Source: Paenibacillus taichungensis (GTDB lineage Bacteria; Bacillota; Bacilli; Paenibacillales; Paenibacillaceae). From it: DNA of 64,000 bases. The notes under the pieces are model-generated. The model saw only the letters and a list, made by a program, of their open reading frames with translations, was not told where the DNA came from and searched no databases. The stretch spans positions 186,001 to 250,000 of the forward strand of contig NZ_JABMCC010000112.1 of the NCBI RefSeq assembly GCF_013359905.1. Reading direction: 5' to 3'. Positions 1-8,322 of the stretch are shown here, piece by piece. The position numbers were made by a program, and so were the translations under genes. Within the stretch, counting starts at the first letter, position 1; each line of letters starts with the position of its first letter.

Positions 1-1119
1 CTCGATGAATTTGAAAAACAGACCCATATTTCTGTTAATCTGCAGCTCATTCCGGCTGAGCAAACAACGACCGTACTGCAAACCAAGCTGGCTGTAGACG
101 AAACGCCCGACATCATTCAATACAATTTGGCCAGTGCGGTTACGGATTTGAATCTTGAGCGCAATTTCGAAATTCTGGATAACGAGTCCTGGGCCAGCAG
201 AATTGTAAACAAAGATGTACTTTCCGCTGCCGGTCATATCTACAGCTTCCATGTCAGCCAAGATACGGGCATGCAAGGCGTCGTGTACAACAAACAGATT
301 TTTGCTGACCTTGGTCTGTCCATCCCTACAAGTTACGAACAATTTTTGGCGATCTGTGAAAAAATTAAAGCTGGCGGCATCACCCCTGTATTCATGCCCT
401 ATAAAGATGCATGGGCTGCGAACATTTGGCCAGCGGCAGCATTTGCCGATTTTGTAGCCAAAAATGATCCGTCTTTTTTTGATGAACTCAACAGCAACAA
501 AAGAAAATGGTCCGATATTCCCGAGTTCAAAACATTTTTGCAGCAGCAATACGAAGTCTACACCAAGGGGTATACCAATACGGATGTGCTGAGCGACAGC
601 TATGACATGGCGGTTGGCAAATTCCTGAACAAGGAAGTCGCCATGATGTTTATGGGAGATTGGTTAATCGAAGGCGTAGCAGAACAGGATCCAAGCATGG
701 AACTCGGCGTATTCCCAATTCCGTCTTCCGATGATGCCAAACTGGGTGCAAGTCCGCTTGGAGGACAGCTGTTCATTCCGAAAAAGGCTAAGCATTTGGA
801 TGAAGCCAAACAGTTCCTGGACTTTATCGCCTCCAAGGAAATTGCGCAACAAATCGTCGATTCCAAGGGCTATGTATCCAATTTTAGCGACGTTACTACA
901 CCGGAGTTACCTGCTTATAAACAGGATATCGTCGACAATTACATCCTGCCCAAGAAAACTGTGTTGACCACGGATGCTTACATGCTGGTAGATCGAAGTG
1001 AGCTATACAGACTGTTACAGGATCAATTCGCTGGCGGTTTGACTCCGGAGGAAGTTCTGAAATCCTGGGATGAGAAGTTCAGTCAACTTATGCAGGATAA
1101 AGGCGTTTCCGGTTTCTAA
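1..1119 (+). CDS. Sugar ABC transporter substrate-binding protein (5' truncated by window edge)
   Basis: The reading frame is open from base 1 and ends in TAA at 1119, giving 372 visible residues of an extracellular solute-binding protein (family 1, sugar type). The signal peptide and roughly the first 60 residues lie outside the window. Visible family features are the early segment with DETPDIIQYN, the central stretch MMFMGDWLIEG, and the later GGQLFIPKKAKHLDEAKQFLDFI typical of MsmE/MalE-like proteins. Two permease genes follow on the same strand, so it should deliver an oligosaccharide or sugar to them at the outer membrane face. The sugar cannot be told from the sequence. No ATPase gene is present, which is usual where a shared MsmX-type ATPase serves several importers. 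Confidence 0.9.
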   Translation, partial: LDEFEKQTHISVNLQLIPAEQTTTVLQTKLAVDETPDIIQYNLASAVTDLNLERNFEILDNESWASRIVNKDVLSAAGHIYSFHVSQDTGMQGVVYNKQIFADLGLSIPTSYEQFLAICEKIKAGGITPVFMPYKDAWAANIWPAAAFADFVAKNDPSFFDELNSNKRKWSDIPEFKTFLQQQYEVYTKGYTNTDVLSDSYDMAVGKFLNKEVAMMFMGDWLIEGVAEQDPSMELGVFPIPSSDDAKLGASPLGGQLFIPKKAKHLDEAKQFLDFIASKEIAQQIVDSKGYVSNFSDVTTPELPAYKQDIVDNYILPKKTVLTTDAYMLVDRSELYRLLQDQFAGGLTPEEVLKSWDEKFSQLMQDKGVSGF

Positions 1120-1187
1120 GAAATGAAATACAGGGCAGCATGTCATTCCTGAATGAAGTGCTGCCTAGCCATAACGGAGTGTGAGAC

Positions 1188-2060
1188 ATGAAAAGGGCTA
1201 AAAATTTATATTCGTATTACATGGTATTTCCGGCACTACTCATCTACTCTATCTTTTTTGTTATTCCAGCAATTGCTGCTTTCTACTACTCCTTTACGGA
1301 TTGGCGTCTGGATCGAATTGATCTGAAGTTTATCGGATGGGACAATTTCGAGAAAATTTTCTCAGACAAAACGCTTATTTTGGCGCTTAAAAATACGGCA
1401 ATTTTTGCCGTTGTTACGGTTGCTGGCAAAAATATTATTGGTCTGCTATTAGCCGTGGCCCTAAATATGAGATTAAAAACGAAGAACCTGCTGCGCGCAA
1501 TTTTCTACTCCCCTTCCATACTGAGCATTCTGGTCATCAGCATCTTGTTCACACCAATGCTACGTACAGAAGGTACAATCAATCGTGTATTGGAAGCAGT
1601 CGGATTACATTCGTTGAGCCAGGCTTGGTTGACCAATCCTTCCCTTGTCATCTGGACGATTGCCATCGTATCCATCTGGCAAAGCGCCGGATTCCAAATG
1701 GCCATCTATCTGGCTGGTTTACAATCCATTTCTCAAGAATACTATGAAGCCGCTACGATTGATGGAGCAAGCTCCTGGAAAAGTTTTTTCAAAATTACAC
1801 TGCCCCTTTTGCTGCCAGCCATCAATATCAATCTGATGTTGACGCTGATTGGTGGGCTTAAAGTATTCTCGGAAGTGTATGTCATGACTGGCGGAGGTCC
1901 AGGCAACGCTTCACAAGTTGTGGGAACAATTATTCTCCGCTCCTTCGGCGAAGGAAACTGGGGACTTGGTACCGCAGTCAACACACTTCTGTTTGTGGCG
2001 GTCACGATTATTGCTATACCGCTATTGATTTTCATGCGGCGCAAGGAGGTTACGGAATAA
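1188..2060 (+). CDS. Sugar ABC transporter permease (MalF/UgpA type)
   Basis: A 290-residue integral membrane protein with six predicted hydrophobic segments. The EAA loop that docks the ATPase is visible near residues 184-205 (EAATIDGASSWKSFFKI). It forms the channel with the next gene and accepts substrate from the upstream binding protein. The gene starts with ATG, 68 bases after the binding-protein stop. Its last codons contain the AAGGAGGT ribosome binding site of the next gene, so the two are translationally coupled. Family assignment is firm; substrate is unknown. Confidence 0.93.
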   Translation: MKRAKNLYSYYMVFPALLIYSIFFVIPAIAAFYYSFTDWRLDRIDLKFIGWDNFEKIFSDKTLILALKNTAIFAVVTVAGKNIIGLLLAVALNMRLKTKNLLRAIFYSPSILSILVISILFTPMLRTEGTINRVLEAVGLHSLSQAWLTNPSLVIWTIAIVSIWQSAGFQMAIYLAGLQSISQEYYEAATIDGASSWKSFFKITLPLLLPAININLMLTLIGGLKVFSEVYVMTGGGPGNASQVVGTIILRSFGEGNWGLGTAVNTLLFVAVTIIAIPLLIFMRRKEVTE

Positions 2061-2061
2061 C

Positions 2062-2892
2062 ATGGGATATACACGCAAACTCGCTATTCGCAACTATGTT
2101 GTTGAAGGATTTCTGCTCCTCGCCTCTCTGCTCATTCTGTTGCCTCTGGTGATTCTAATATTAGGTTCGTTTAAAACGAGCGCTGAAGTACTCAGCTTCT
2201 CCTTGAGTTTGCCGGATAAATGGCAGTTTTCAAACTATGTCCGAGTATTTGAAGAAGGCGGTCTGTCCCGAGCATTCCTGAACAGCATCTGGATTACAGG
2301 GATCTCGTCCATTATCAACATTGTGGCTTCCTCAGCAGCATCCTTCATTCTGGCACGTCGGGACACAAAACTTTCAAACACAATATATATGTATTTTTTC
2401 ATGGGACTGATTGCGCCGATGTCGATCATTACGACGATTCGGGTCGTACAGGGATTGGGGTTTTACGGCAGCATATCAAGTGTCATCCTGATTTACGCTG
2501 CGCTTAATACCGCTTTTAGCGTATTTTTGTACAGCGGATTTATCAAAACCATTCCAAAAGCGCTGGACGAGGTCGCGTTTCTGGAAGGTGCCAGCGTATT
2601 CGGCGTGTTTTTCCGTATTGTTACACCGCTCATTTTGCCCGTTAACGCAACGGTAGCGATCATGGTGTTTATGTCGGTATGGAATGATATTACGATTCCG
2701 GTGTACTTCCTTACGAATAGTTCAACGTGGACTATGCCGCTTTCGATCTATAATTTTTACGGCAAATACAGCCGCGATTGGAATTTGATTTTTGCAAATC
2801 TTGTACTGACTTCACTTCCTGTGTTTATCCTCTACTTGTTTGGACAGAAATATATCGTTAGCGGACTTACTGCAGGTGCAGTCAAAGGGTGA
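2062..2892 (+). CDS. Sugar ABC transporter permease (MalG/UgpE type)
   Basis: A 276-residue permease, partner of the preceding one. The EAA loop lies near residues 168-190 (EVAFLEGASVFGVFFRI). Only one base separates its ATG from the previous stop codon, and the AAGGAGGT site at 2042-2049 sits inside the upstream gene. It is the last gene of the importer operon, because a strong hairpin with a T-run follows 30 bases later. Confidence 0.93.
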   Translation: MGYTRKLAIRNYVVEGFLLLASLLILLPLVILILGSFKTSAEVLSFSLSLPDKWQFSNYVRVFEEGGLSRAFLNSIWITGISSIINIVASSAASFILARRDTKLSNTIYMYFFMGLIAPMSIITTIRVVQGLGFYGSISSVILIYAALNTAFSVFLYSGFIKTIPKALDEVAFLEGASVFGVFFRIVTPLILPVNATVAIMVFMSVWNDITIPVYFLTNSSTWTMPLSIYNFYGKYSRDWNLIFANLVLTSLPVFILYLFGQKYIVSGLTAGAVKG

Positions 2893-2923
2893 CCATTGGT
2901 ATTTAAATAGAAATAAACTTAGG

Positions 2924-2959
2924 ACGCTTTTGGGAAATCAACTCCCAAAGCGTTTTTTT
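2924..2959 (+). terminator. Rho-independent terminator of the sugar importer operon
   Basis: The arms ACGCTTTTGGGA and TCCCAAAGCGT pair (one bulged T) around an AATCAAC loop and are followed by seven T residues. It lies directly after the second permease gene. Confidence 0.85.
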
Positions 2960-3034
2960 GTCATACTATCTTGACGTTTATTTACAATACACACTTCTTT
3001 GTTTATTTCTGAACAAATTCAATGAATCTAACAA

Positions 3035-3062
3035 TTGATTATACATTTCTCCCTTATATAAT
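3035..3062 (+). promoter_or_regulatory. Candidate sigma-A promoter for the 3184-5475 gene group
   Basis: TTGATT at 3035-3040, a 16-base spacer and a perfect TATAAT at 3057-3062. Transcription would start about 115 bases before the first start codon at 3184. No other gene lies between. Confidence 0.55.
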
Positions 3063-3183
3063 AATAGATAGATGTTCATTATTGTATAAATGTAAATTTA
3101 AATTACACATCAGTGTTACTACAGTAATGGATGCCATTCATTTTATCCCATGCAATCCATTCATGTTGAAAGGAGATGCTACG

Positions 3184-3915
3184 ATGGACAGACCCTATAC
3201 GATTTGTCATATGCTTAGTTCGTTGGATGGCAAAATTATCGGGGATTTTCTGGAAGATGATCGGTCAGCCTACTTCATTCATGAGTATGAACGTATCCAT
3301 GACCGCTACGAGTGTAATGCTTGGATGTGCGGACGAATCACGATGCAAGAGCATTTTGCACATGAATATATTCCTCCATCCAATCAAGACAAGCAGTCCC
3401 CCATTCCTCGAACGGACTATATTGCGCAGAAAGACGTTGAAACTTATGCCGTCGCTATAGATCCACACGGCAAATTGGCTTGGAACCACAATTATATATC
3501 CGAAGAGAATGGCAACAGAACAACGGATCACATCATTGAAGTCCTGACTGAAGAAGTTCCCGATGCTTATCTCGCATATCTGCAAGAATTGGGCATCTCT
3601 TATATCTTTGGTGGAACGAAAGAGCTGAACGTTGTGACGGTTGTAAAAAAATTGAAAGCATTGTTCTCCATCGATCGATTACTGCTTGAAGGCGGCGGTG
3701 TCTTAAACGGTTCTTTCCTGAACGAAGGTTTGATCGATGAGCTGAGTCTCGTATTCGTTCCTTTTGCAGAGGCAAGCTCTCCAGCTTTGACCATGTTTGA
3801 GAATAGTTCGAGTTTCAAAGAAACCTTCCCCGTTCATTTTGAATTGATAAGAGTCGAACCAATGGAACATAACGGATTGTGGATGACTTATCGAGTAGAA
3901 GGAAATTCTAAATAA
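3184..3915 (+). CDS. Dihydrofolate reductase family (RibD C-terminal-like) reductase
   Basis: The frame is open from 3022, but ATG 3184 is chosen because AAAGGAGAT precedes it at a good distance and the protein then starts MDRPYTICHMLSSLDGK, the usual family N-terminus. The product is 243 residues. LLLEGGGVLNGSFL in the C-terminal half is the glycine-rich NADPH-binding signature of RibD_C proteins. It is probably a cytosolic NAD(P)H-dependent reductase of unknown substrate; a direct role in riboflavin synthesis is unlikely since no rib genes are nearby. It heads a probable four-gene operon with CMD-like, cupin and SDR genes. Confidence 0.85.
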   Translation: MDRPYTICHMLSSLDGKIIGDFLEDDRSAYFIHEYERIHDRYECNAWMCGRITMQEHFAHEYIPPSNQDKQSPIPRTDYIAQKDVETYAVAIDPHGKLAWNHNYISEENGNRTTDHIIEVLTEEVPDAYLAYLQELGISYIFGGTKELNVVTVVKKLKALFSIDRLLLEGGGVLNGSFLNEGLIDELSLVFVPFAEASSPALTMFENSSSFKETFPVHFELIRVEPMEHNGLWMTYRVEGNSK

Positions 3916-3951
3916 TTCTTAAATGTACAACGAATGGAGGATCATATAGCT

Positions 3952-4269
3952 ATGGAAAAAAAACAAACTGCTGGACGAGATATATTGGGTGACTTCGCCC
4001 CCAAATTTGCAGAGTTGAATGACGATATTCTGTTTGGCGAGGTATGGTCACGAGTAGAAGAATTATCTAGTCATGATCGCAGTATGATTACCGTCTCTGC
4101 ACTTATTACCGGTGGAAATTTCGAACAATTAACCCCACACCTTCATAAAGCAAAGGAAAATGGAGTAACTCGTAATGAAGTTTCCGAAATGATTACACAC
4201 CTTTCCTTCTATGTGGGCTGGCCTAAGGCATGGTCTGCGTTCAATATTGCAAAAGATATTTTTAAATAA
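3952..4269 (+). CDS. Carboxymuconolactone decarboxylase-like protein
   Basis: A 105-residue protein of the CMD family (MEKKQTAGRDILGDFAPKF, LFGEVW, HDRSMITVSAL, ENGVTRNEVSEMITHLSFYVGWPKAW). An in-frame ATG exists at 3934, but TGGAGG at 3935-3940 is the likely ribosome binding site, so ATG 3952 is preferred. It has no cysteine at all and so cannot be an AhpD-type CxxC peroxidase; it resembles the lactone-decarboxylase-like subgroup. Grouping with a cupin and an SDR suggests a small-molecule detoxification or catabolic unit. Confidence 0.87.
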   Translation: MEKKQTAGRDILGDFAPKFAELNDDILFGEVWSRVEELSSHDRSMITVSALITGGNFEQLTPHLHKAKENGVTRNEVSEMITHLSFYVGWPKAWSAFNIAKDIFK

Positions 4270-4290
4270 AATAGAAAGTAGGGAACCATT

Positions 4291-4686
4291 ATGACAAACG
4301 AACATTTGAGTAACAGCACCATCTTCCCGCTGGGAAAAAAAGTAGAAGCCAATTTTATTGGAGACGCGTATCTGGAGATGGTCTTTACAGATGAAACTCC
4401 ACTAAACACTAGCATTGGAAATGTCACTTTCGCGCCAGGAGCACGCAATAATTGGCATTCACACGCTGTAGGTCAAGTGTTACTTATTACAGGTGGTGAA
4501 GGCTGGTACCAGGAAGAGGGTAAACCTGCACAATTACTTAAAACCGGAGATGTTGTAAATATTGCTCCGAACGTTAAGCACTGGCATGGGGCAACAGCCG
4601 AAAGCTGGTTTGTGCATCTGGCTATGACACCAGGACAAACGGAATGGTTAGAGCCTGTGAATGATGAGTGGTACAACGCGCTCTAA
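4291..4686 (+). CDS. Cupin-domain protein
   Basis: A 131-residue single-domain cupin. Motif 1 is visible as NNWHSHAVGQVLLITGGEG (metal-binding HxH) and motif 2 as GDVVNIAPNVKHWHGA. It probably binds one metal ion and may act on the same metabolite as the flanking CMD-like and SDR proteins. Such CMD-cupin-SDR trios are common in Firmicutes; the substrate is not known. GTAGGGAACC precedes the ATG. Confidence 0.88.
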   Translation: MTNEHLSNSTIFPLGKKVEANFIGDAYLEMVFTDETPLNTSIGNVTFAPGARNNWHSHAVGQVLLITGGEGWYQEEGKPAQLLKTGDVVNIAPNVKHWHGATAESWFVHLAMTPGQTEWLEPVNDEWYNAL

Positions 4687-4728
4687 GGCGAAGGAATCTG
4701 TATCTAAATGAAAGGAATGAAATTGAAT

Positions 4729-5475
4729 ATGTCTAATATTGCGGGTAAAGTTGTAATTCTTACGGGAGCATCCAGTGGGATTGGAGAAGCTACCGCGAAA
4801 GTTCTTGCTTCGAAAGGAGCCAAGCTGGTATTGGCAGCTCGCCGGGAAGAACGTTTAGTACAATTGCAAAGAGAAATTCAGAACAATGGTGGTCACGCTA
4901 TTATCAAACCAACAGATGTGACTTCACATACTCAAATGGAAGATTTGGCTGAATATGCACTAAGCGAATTTGAAAAAATTGATGTTCTAATCAACAATGC
5001 AGGAATCATGCCTCAAGCCTTTCTTTTCAAGAAAAAAGTTGATGAATGGGACAATATGATCGATGTAAACATTAAGGGTGTCCTCTATGCTATTGCAGCA
5101 GTTCTTCCGTCCATGAGAGAACAGAAATCAGGTCATATTTTGAACCTTTCCTCTGTTGCCGGACATAACATTTATCCAGGTGGAACTGTATACTGTGGAA
5201 CGAAACATGCCGTCACAGCCATCTCCGAAGGCTTGCGCCAGGAAGAAGCCATGAGCGGCACAAATATCAGAGTCACCAATATTTCTCCAGGCGCTGTCAG
5301 CAGCGAGTTACTGGAAACGACAAGTGATCCTGAGTCCAAAGCAGGCCTAGATGAGTTCTACAAATCCGCTATTAATGCAGATAACATCGCACGTGCAATC
5401 GCATTTGCAATTGAGCAACCATCGGATGTAGCGATTAATGAAATGATTATTCGCCCAACGGTTCAAGTGGGTTAA
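4729..5475 (+). CDS. Short-chain dehydrogenase/reductase
   Basis: A classical SDR of about 248 residues. The cofactor motif TGASSGIGEA, the NNAGIMPQ motif and catalytic Ser with YCGTK (Tyr-x3-Lys) are all present, followed by SPGAVSSEL. In-frame ATGs lie at 4708, 4717 and 4729; 4729 is chosen because the family usually starts MSNIxGKV and an AAAGGA precedes it, but 4708 is possible. The enzyme should be an NAD(P)H-dependent oxidoreductase and is the last gene of the 3184-5475 group. Confidence 0.9.
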   Translation: MSNIAGKVVILTGASSGIGEATAKVLASKGAKLVLAARREERLVQLQREIQNNGGHAIIKPTDVTSHTQMEDLAEYALSEFEKIDVLINNAGIMPQAFLFKKKVDEWDNMIDVNIKGVLYAIAAVLPSMREQKSGHILNLSSVAGHNIYPGGTVYCGTKHAVTAISEGLRQEEAMSGTNIRVTNISPGAVSSELLETTSDPESKAGLDEFYKSAINADNIARAIAFAIEQPSDVAINEMIIRPTVQVG

Positions 5476-5524
5476 TGGTATGATTCTCGATATTTTGATA
5501 AATTCGTCGTATCATTAATACAAC

Positions 5525-5570
5525 AGAAAATCCAATCGCAATGTTATGAGCGATTGGATTTTCTGTTTTT
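5525..5570. terminator. Bidirectional terminator between SDR and alcohol dehydrogenase genes
   Basis: A perfect 15-base inverted repeat (AGAAAATCCAATCGC and its complement) with a 10-base loop lies between two convergent genes, with T-rich bases on the plus side. It can end both transcripts. Confidence 0.8.
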
Positions 5571-5620
5571 ATAGTTGCAGTTCAAATGGTAAAGGCCCAT
5601 ACAATCTATTATAAAACAAT

Positions 5621-6661
5621 TTAAATTGTGCTAGTGTCAATTACGAATCTGTACTTCACATCTGAAGCTAATACACGTTGGTATGCCTCGTCAATTTGGT
5701 CAGCTGAAATGACTTCGATCATAGGAACGATACTATGTTCTGCACAGAAATCAAGCATTTCCTGAGTCTCACGGATGCCCCCGATCATTGAACCTGCAAA
5801 TGAGCGACGGTGACCGATAAGGGACATCACGTTCACTGCCAACGGCTCTCCAGGAGCACCCACATTTACCAGCGTGCCATCCAGTGTGAGCAGTGAGAAA
5901 TAAGCATTGATGTCGATATTTGCACTTACCGTGTTAATAATCAGATCAAAAGACCCGGCGAGTTTTGCGAACGTATCAGGTTCACTTGTGGCATAGTAAT
6001 GATCTGCCCCGAATTGCAAACCATCCTCTTTTTTCTTCAATGATTGTGATAGAACAGTTACTTCTGCGCCCATGGCATGTGCAATTTTGACAGCCATATG
6101 ACCCAGTCCACCCAGACCTACAACCGCTACTTTTTTACCTGGTCCCGCTCCCCAATGATTTAGCGGCGAGTATGTTGTAATACCTGCACATAGTAGAGGG
6201 GCAGCGACATCCAGCTCGATGTTGTCCGGAATACGAACGATGAACTCTTCGGTTACGACAATGTGAGTGGAGTACCCACCTTGTGTAGGTTCGCCGTACT
6301 TATCGACACCCGCGTAGGTAGGAACATTTCCTTTGAGACAGTACTGCTCTTCTCCTTGGCGGCAGTTCTCACATTCGCCACAGGAATCAACCATGCACCC
6401 CACCCCTACTCGGTCACCAACTTTGTACTTTGAAACTTCGGCTCCTACATCGGTGACAATTCCTGCAATCTCATGTCCAGGTACGAGCGGATAGTTTACG
6501 GGACCCCATTCGCCGTGAGCAGTATGGATGTCAGAGTGGCAAATACCGGCATATTTAATCTCGATCAGAACATCGTGCAAATCCAGATCGCGTCGTTTAA
6601 TCTCAGCCGCCCGGAATGATTGGTCCGGACCGTCAACAGCTCGTGCTTTAGCAGTTATCAT
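5621..6661 (-). CDS. adhA: Zinc-dependent NAD(P) alcohol/aldehyde dehydrogenase
   Basis: A medium-chain dehydrogenase of about 346 residues. Catalytic zinc ligands are seen in GICHSDIHT and GHEIAG, four structural-zinc cysteines in [15 protein letters not shown], and a GLGGLG Rossmann motif. Three possible starts exist; ATG 6661 lies 7 bases from AGGAGG and is preferred over 6664 and 6685. The gene is divergent from a MerR regulator with Cys54, the arrangement of adhA/adhR in Bacillus subtilis, where the enzyme helps remove formaldehyde or methylglyoxal. The promoter has the MerR-type 19-base spacer. The adhA name is by analogy. Confidence 0.88.
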   Translation of the reverse strand: MITAKARAVDGPDQSFRAAEIKRRDLDLHDVLIEIKYAGICHSDIHTAHGEWGPVNYPLVPGHEIAGIVTDVGAEVSKYKVGDRVGVGCMVDSCGECENCRQGEEQYCLKGNVPTYAGVDKYGEPTQGGYSTHIVVTEEFIVRIPDNIELDVAAPLLCAGITTYSPLNHWGAGPGKKVAVVGLGGLGHMAVKIAHAMGAEVTVLSQSLKKKEDGLQFGADHYYATSEPDTFAKLAGSFDLIINTVSANIDINAYFSLLTLDGTLVNVGAPGEPLAVNVMSLIGHRRSFAGSMIGGIRETQEMLDFCAEHSIVPMIEVISADQIDEAYQRVLASDVKYRFVIDTSTI

Positions 6662-6708
6662 CATAAAACCTCCTAAGATTGTCATTCTTCCTTTTCTCTT
6701 GCAAAACT

Positions 6709-6739
6709 ATCTTAATCCCTCTAGTTAACTCTAGGTCAA
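6709..6739 (-). promoter_or_regulatory. MerR-type promoter/operator of the alcohol dehydrogenase gene
   Basis: On the minus strand TTGACC (6739-6734) and TAAGAT (6714-6709) are separated by 19 bases, the overlong spacer typical of MerR-activated promoters. The spacer holds a dyad, CCTAGAGTTAACTAGAGG, centred on GTTAAC with two mismatched pairs. Confidence 0.75.
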
Positions 6740-6755
6740 ATGTCTTTTGAGATTT

Positions 6756-6784
6756 TTGACATCCTACAACCTGCATGGTAAAAT
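6756..6784 (+). promoter_or_regulatory. Sigma-A promoter of the MerR regulator gene
   Basis: TTGACA at 6756-6761, a 17-base spacer and TAAAAT at 6779-6784. Just downstream, near 6798-6816, TTAGAGTTAGCTCGAAG partly matches the operator at 6715-6733, so the regulator may control itself. Confidence 0.75.
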
Positions 6785-6841
6785 CCCAAAAGAAATTAGA
6801 GTTAGCTCGAAGTCTATATTAGTACGAAAAGGGGAACATAA

Positions 6842-7255
6842 ATGACATATTCAATTAGCGAAGTTGCTAAAGAATTGAATCTAACCGTATATACATTGCG
6901 TTACTACGATAAGGAAGGACTCATGCCCTTTGTAGAACGCACCCCTGGCGGAGCTCGAAACTTCAAAGAATCAGACATTGATTTTTTAAAGATCATTCAA
7001 TGTCTGAAATCTACCGGCATGCCGATCAAGGATATCAAAGATTTTATTGCATGGTGTTCCGAGGGTGACTCCACCTTGCAGGAGCGATATGACATGTTTA
7101 CCGAACGCAAGGCTAGTGTAGAAGCACAAATGGAAGAACTTAGAAAGACCATGGAAGTTATTGAACATAAACGTGCATATTACAGGACTGCTCTCGATGC
7201 TGGAACGGAAGAGATTCATAAAAGCAATCGAATGGGGAACTTCATTGCTAACTAA
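6842..7255 (+). CDS. adhR: MerR-family carbonyl/thiol-stress regulator (NmlR/AdhR type)
   Basis: A 137-residue regulator. The N-terminal winged helix-turn-helix is clear (SISEVAKELNLTVYTLRYYDKEGL), followed by a coiled-coil dimerisation helix. There is no metal-binding C-terminal loop. A cysteine at residue 54 (IIQCLKSTG) matches the conserved Cys of NmlR/AdhR proteins that sense electrophiles such as formaldehyde. It probably activates the divergent alcohol dehydrogenase by untwisting its 19-base spacer promoter. Ribosome binding site AAAAGGGG precedes ATG. The symbol is inferred from context. Confidence 0.85.
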   Translation: MTYSISEVAKELNLTVYTLRYYDKEGLMPFVERTPGGARNFKESDIDFLKIIQCLKSTGMPIKDIKDFIAWCSEGDSTLQERYDMFTERKASVEAQMEELRKTMEVIEHKRAYYRTALDAGTEEIHKSNRMGNFIAN

Positions 7256-7274
7256 AATCGTTATATTTAACTCA

Positions 7275-7314
7275 CAAAAAAGAACCTAAACGTCAGACGT
7301 TTAGGTTCTTTTTG
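7275..7314 (+). terminator. Terminator of the MerR gene
   Basis: The arms AAAGAACCTAAACG and CGTTTAGGTTCTTT pair exactly around TCAGA and are followed by T residues. The symmetry allows use in both directions, also for the convergent gene ending at 7345. Confidence 0.85.
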
Positions 7315-7344
7315 TTCAATCCACTTTAGCTTGACGTTATATCG

Positions 7345-7824
7345 TTAATAACCCATATCCTTTAATATCTTGGATAATGTACGCAAACGCTCGCCGATCA
7401 TTTCATCGTCATCGCTCAGAGCTTGGCTGAACAGTTTAATATCTTCATTTATTCTCTCATTGTCCGTACAGATCTCCACGGACATTGCATCCCCTTGTAG
7501 GCCAACACGATCGATGACAGGCTGCTCTGGGTCATATAAATTCTCATATCTATAGGCCTCACGAAAATGTTCCAAAGACCGACAGATCAGAATGGACAAA
7601 TCCAGCACGCGATGGAGAGGCAGTTCCTCAGATTGTCTGGACCACTTTTCTCCGGTATATCTCCATACTTTGGCTGAAATATCAACCTTTCCTCTATCGT
7701 TCCACTGGGCCAATCCCAGGGAAAGACCTTTTGCGTCCGTGTTTCCGGCCATACGGCCGTCAACCTTTTCATAATTATCCGATACGACAACAGGTTTATG
7801 TTTTAACGTTGTAGGTATTTTCAA
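7345..7824 (-). CDS. DUF6530-like uncharacterised protein
   Basis: A 159-residue soluble protein with no signal peptide or membrane segment. I recognise the general pattern (KVDGRMAGNTDAKGLSLG, HRVLDLSILICRSL, ERLRTLSKILKDMGY) as a small family mostly seen in Paenibacillus and annotated DUF6530; this name is from memory and uncertain. The start codon is TTG at 7824, with GAGGGA five bases upstream. A shortened relative of its C-terminus sits at 9536-9620 in front of the MFS gene, and both copies share an upstream TTACTAATTTACTAAA element. Function unknown. Confidence 0.7.
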   Translation of the reverse strand: MKIPTTLKHKPVVVSDNYEKVDGRMAGNTDAKGLSLGLAQWNDRGKVDISAKVWRYTGEKWSRQSEELPLHRVLDLSILICRSLEHFREAYRYENLYDPEQPVIDRVGLQGDAMSVEICTDNERINEDIKLFSQALSDDDEMIGERLRTLSKILKDMGY

Positions 7825-7850
7825 TTTATTCCCTCATTCCGTTTACCTTT

Positions 7851-7868
7851 TTTACTAATTTACTAAAC
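7851..7868. promoter_or_regulatory. Candidate operator half-copy upstream of the DUF6530-like gene
   Basis: TTTACTAATTTACTAAAC resembles one part of the palindromic array at 9650-9682, and flanking bases (ACGG-TTCAT) are also shared. It probably binds the same unknown regulator. Confidence 0.45.
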
Positions 7869-7927
7869 GACGGTTTCATCTTATCTTGATTTTAACCGTT
7901 AGTCAAATCAGTTTCCTGTTACATGAT

Positions 7928-8287
7928 TTAATTCTTTGGCGGTCTATTATAGCCCTTGTCTCCGTAAGGCTGTAACTTCTGAAACCACGGCTTCAGGATT
8001 TGTTTTTGTTCCCAACGTATATCCGTCACCTTATCGATGTCCTTCTGTTCCAGTACCTCATAAGTGAATGCCTCTTCTCCAAATTCTCTCCATTCTTTTT
8101 GCAACTCGGCATTTGCAAATCTTCCTTGATCCAGCTGCATCTGCAGAGTAAACCATTTGTTTTTCAAGTTGGGATAGCTGTCGATATAGATTTTTCCGTT
8201 TACTTTGTTTTTAATTTGAGCTACGCCCATATACGTCTTGATCTGCTTATATTCCTCCAGTAGCTCCCTGCGCTTATTCATATCCAT
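7928..8287 (-). CDS. GIY-YIG-like protein with altered catalytic motif
   Basis: A 119-residue protein. The segment MGVAQIKNKVNGKIYID aligns with the GIY-YIG nuclease core (GIYxIxNxxNGKxYIG), and EWREFGEEAFTYEVLE matches the later part of such small proteins. The first Tyr of GIY is Ala and the Gly of YIG is Asp, so nuclease activity is doubtful. GGAGAG lies 5 bases ahead of the ATG. It lies between the DUF6530-like gene and the MFS gene on the same strand and may be cotranscribed. Confidence 0.7.
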   Translation of the reverse strand: MDMNKRRELLEEYKQIKTYMGVAQIKNKVNGKIYIDSYPNLKNKWFTLQMQLDQGRFANAELQKEWREFGEEAFTYEVLEQKDIDKVTDIRWEQKQILKPWFQKLQPYGDKGYNRPPKN

Positions 8288-8322
8288 GTTTCTCTCTCCT
8301 TATCGTTTCAATTCTCTTTCCG

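Noticed and set aside
3022-3183. Upstream 54-codon extension of the DHFR-like gene
   Set aside because: The promoter lies inside it, and the ribosome binding site and family N-terminus support ATG 3184.
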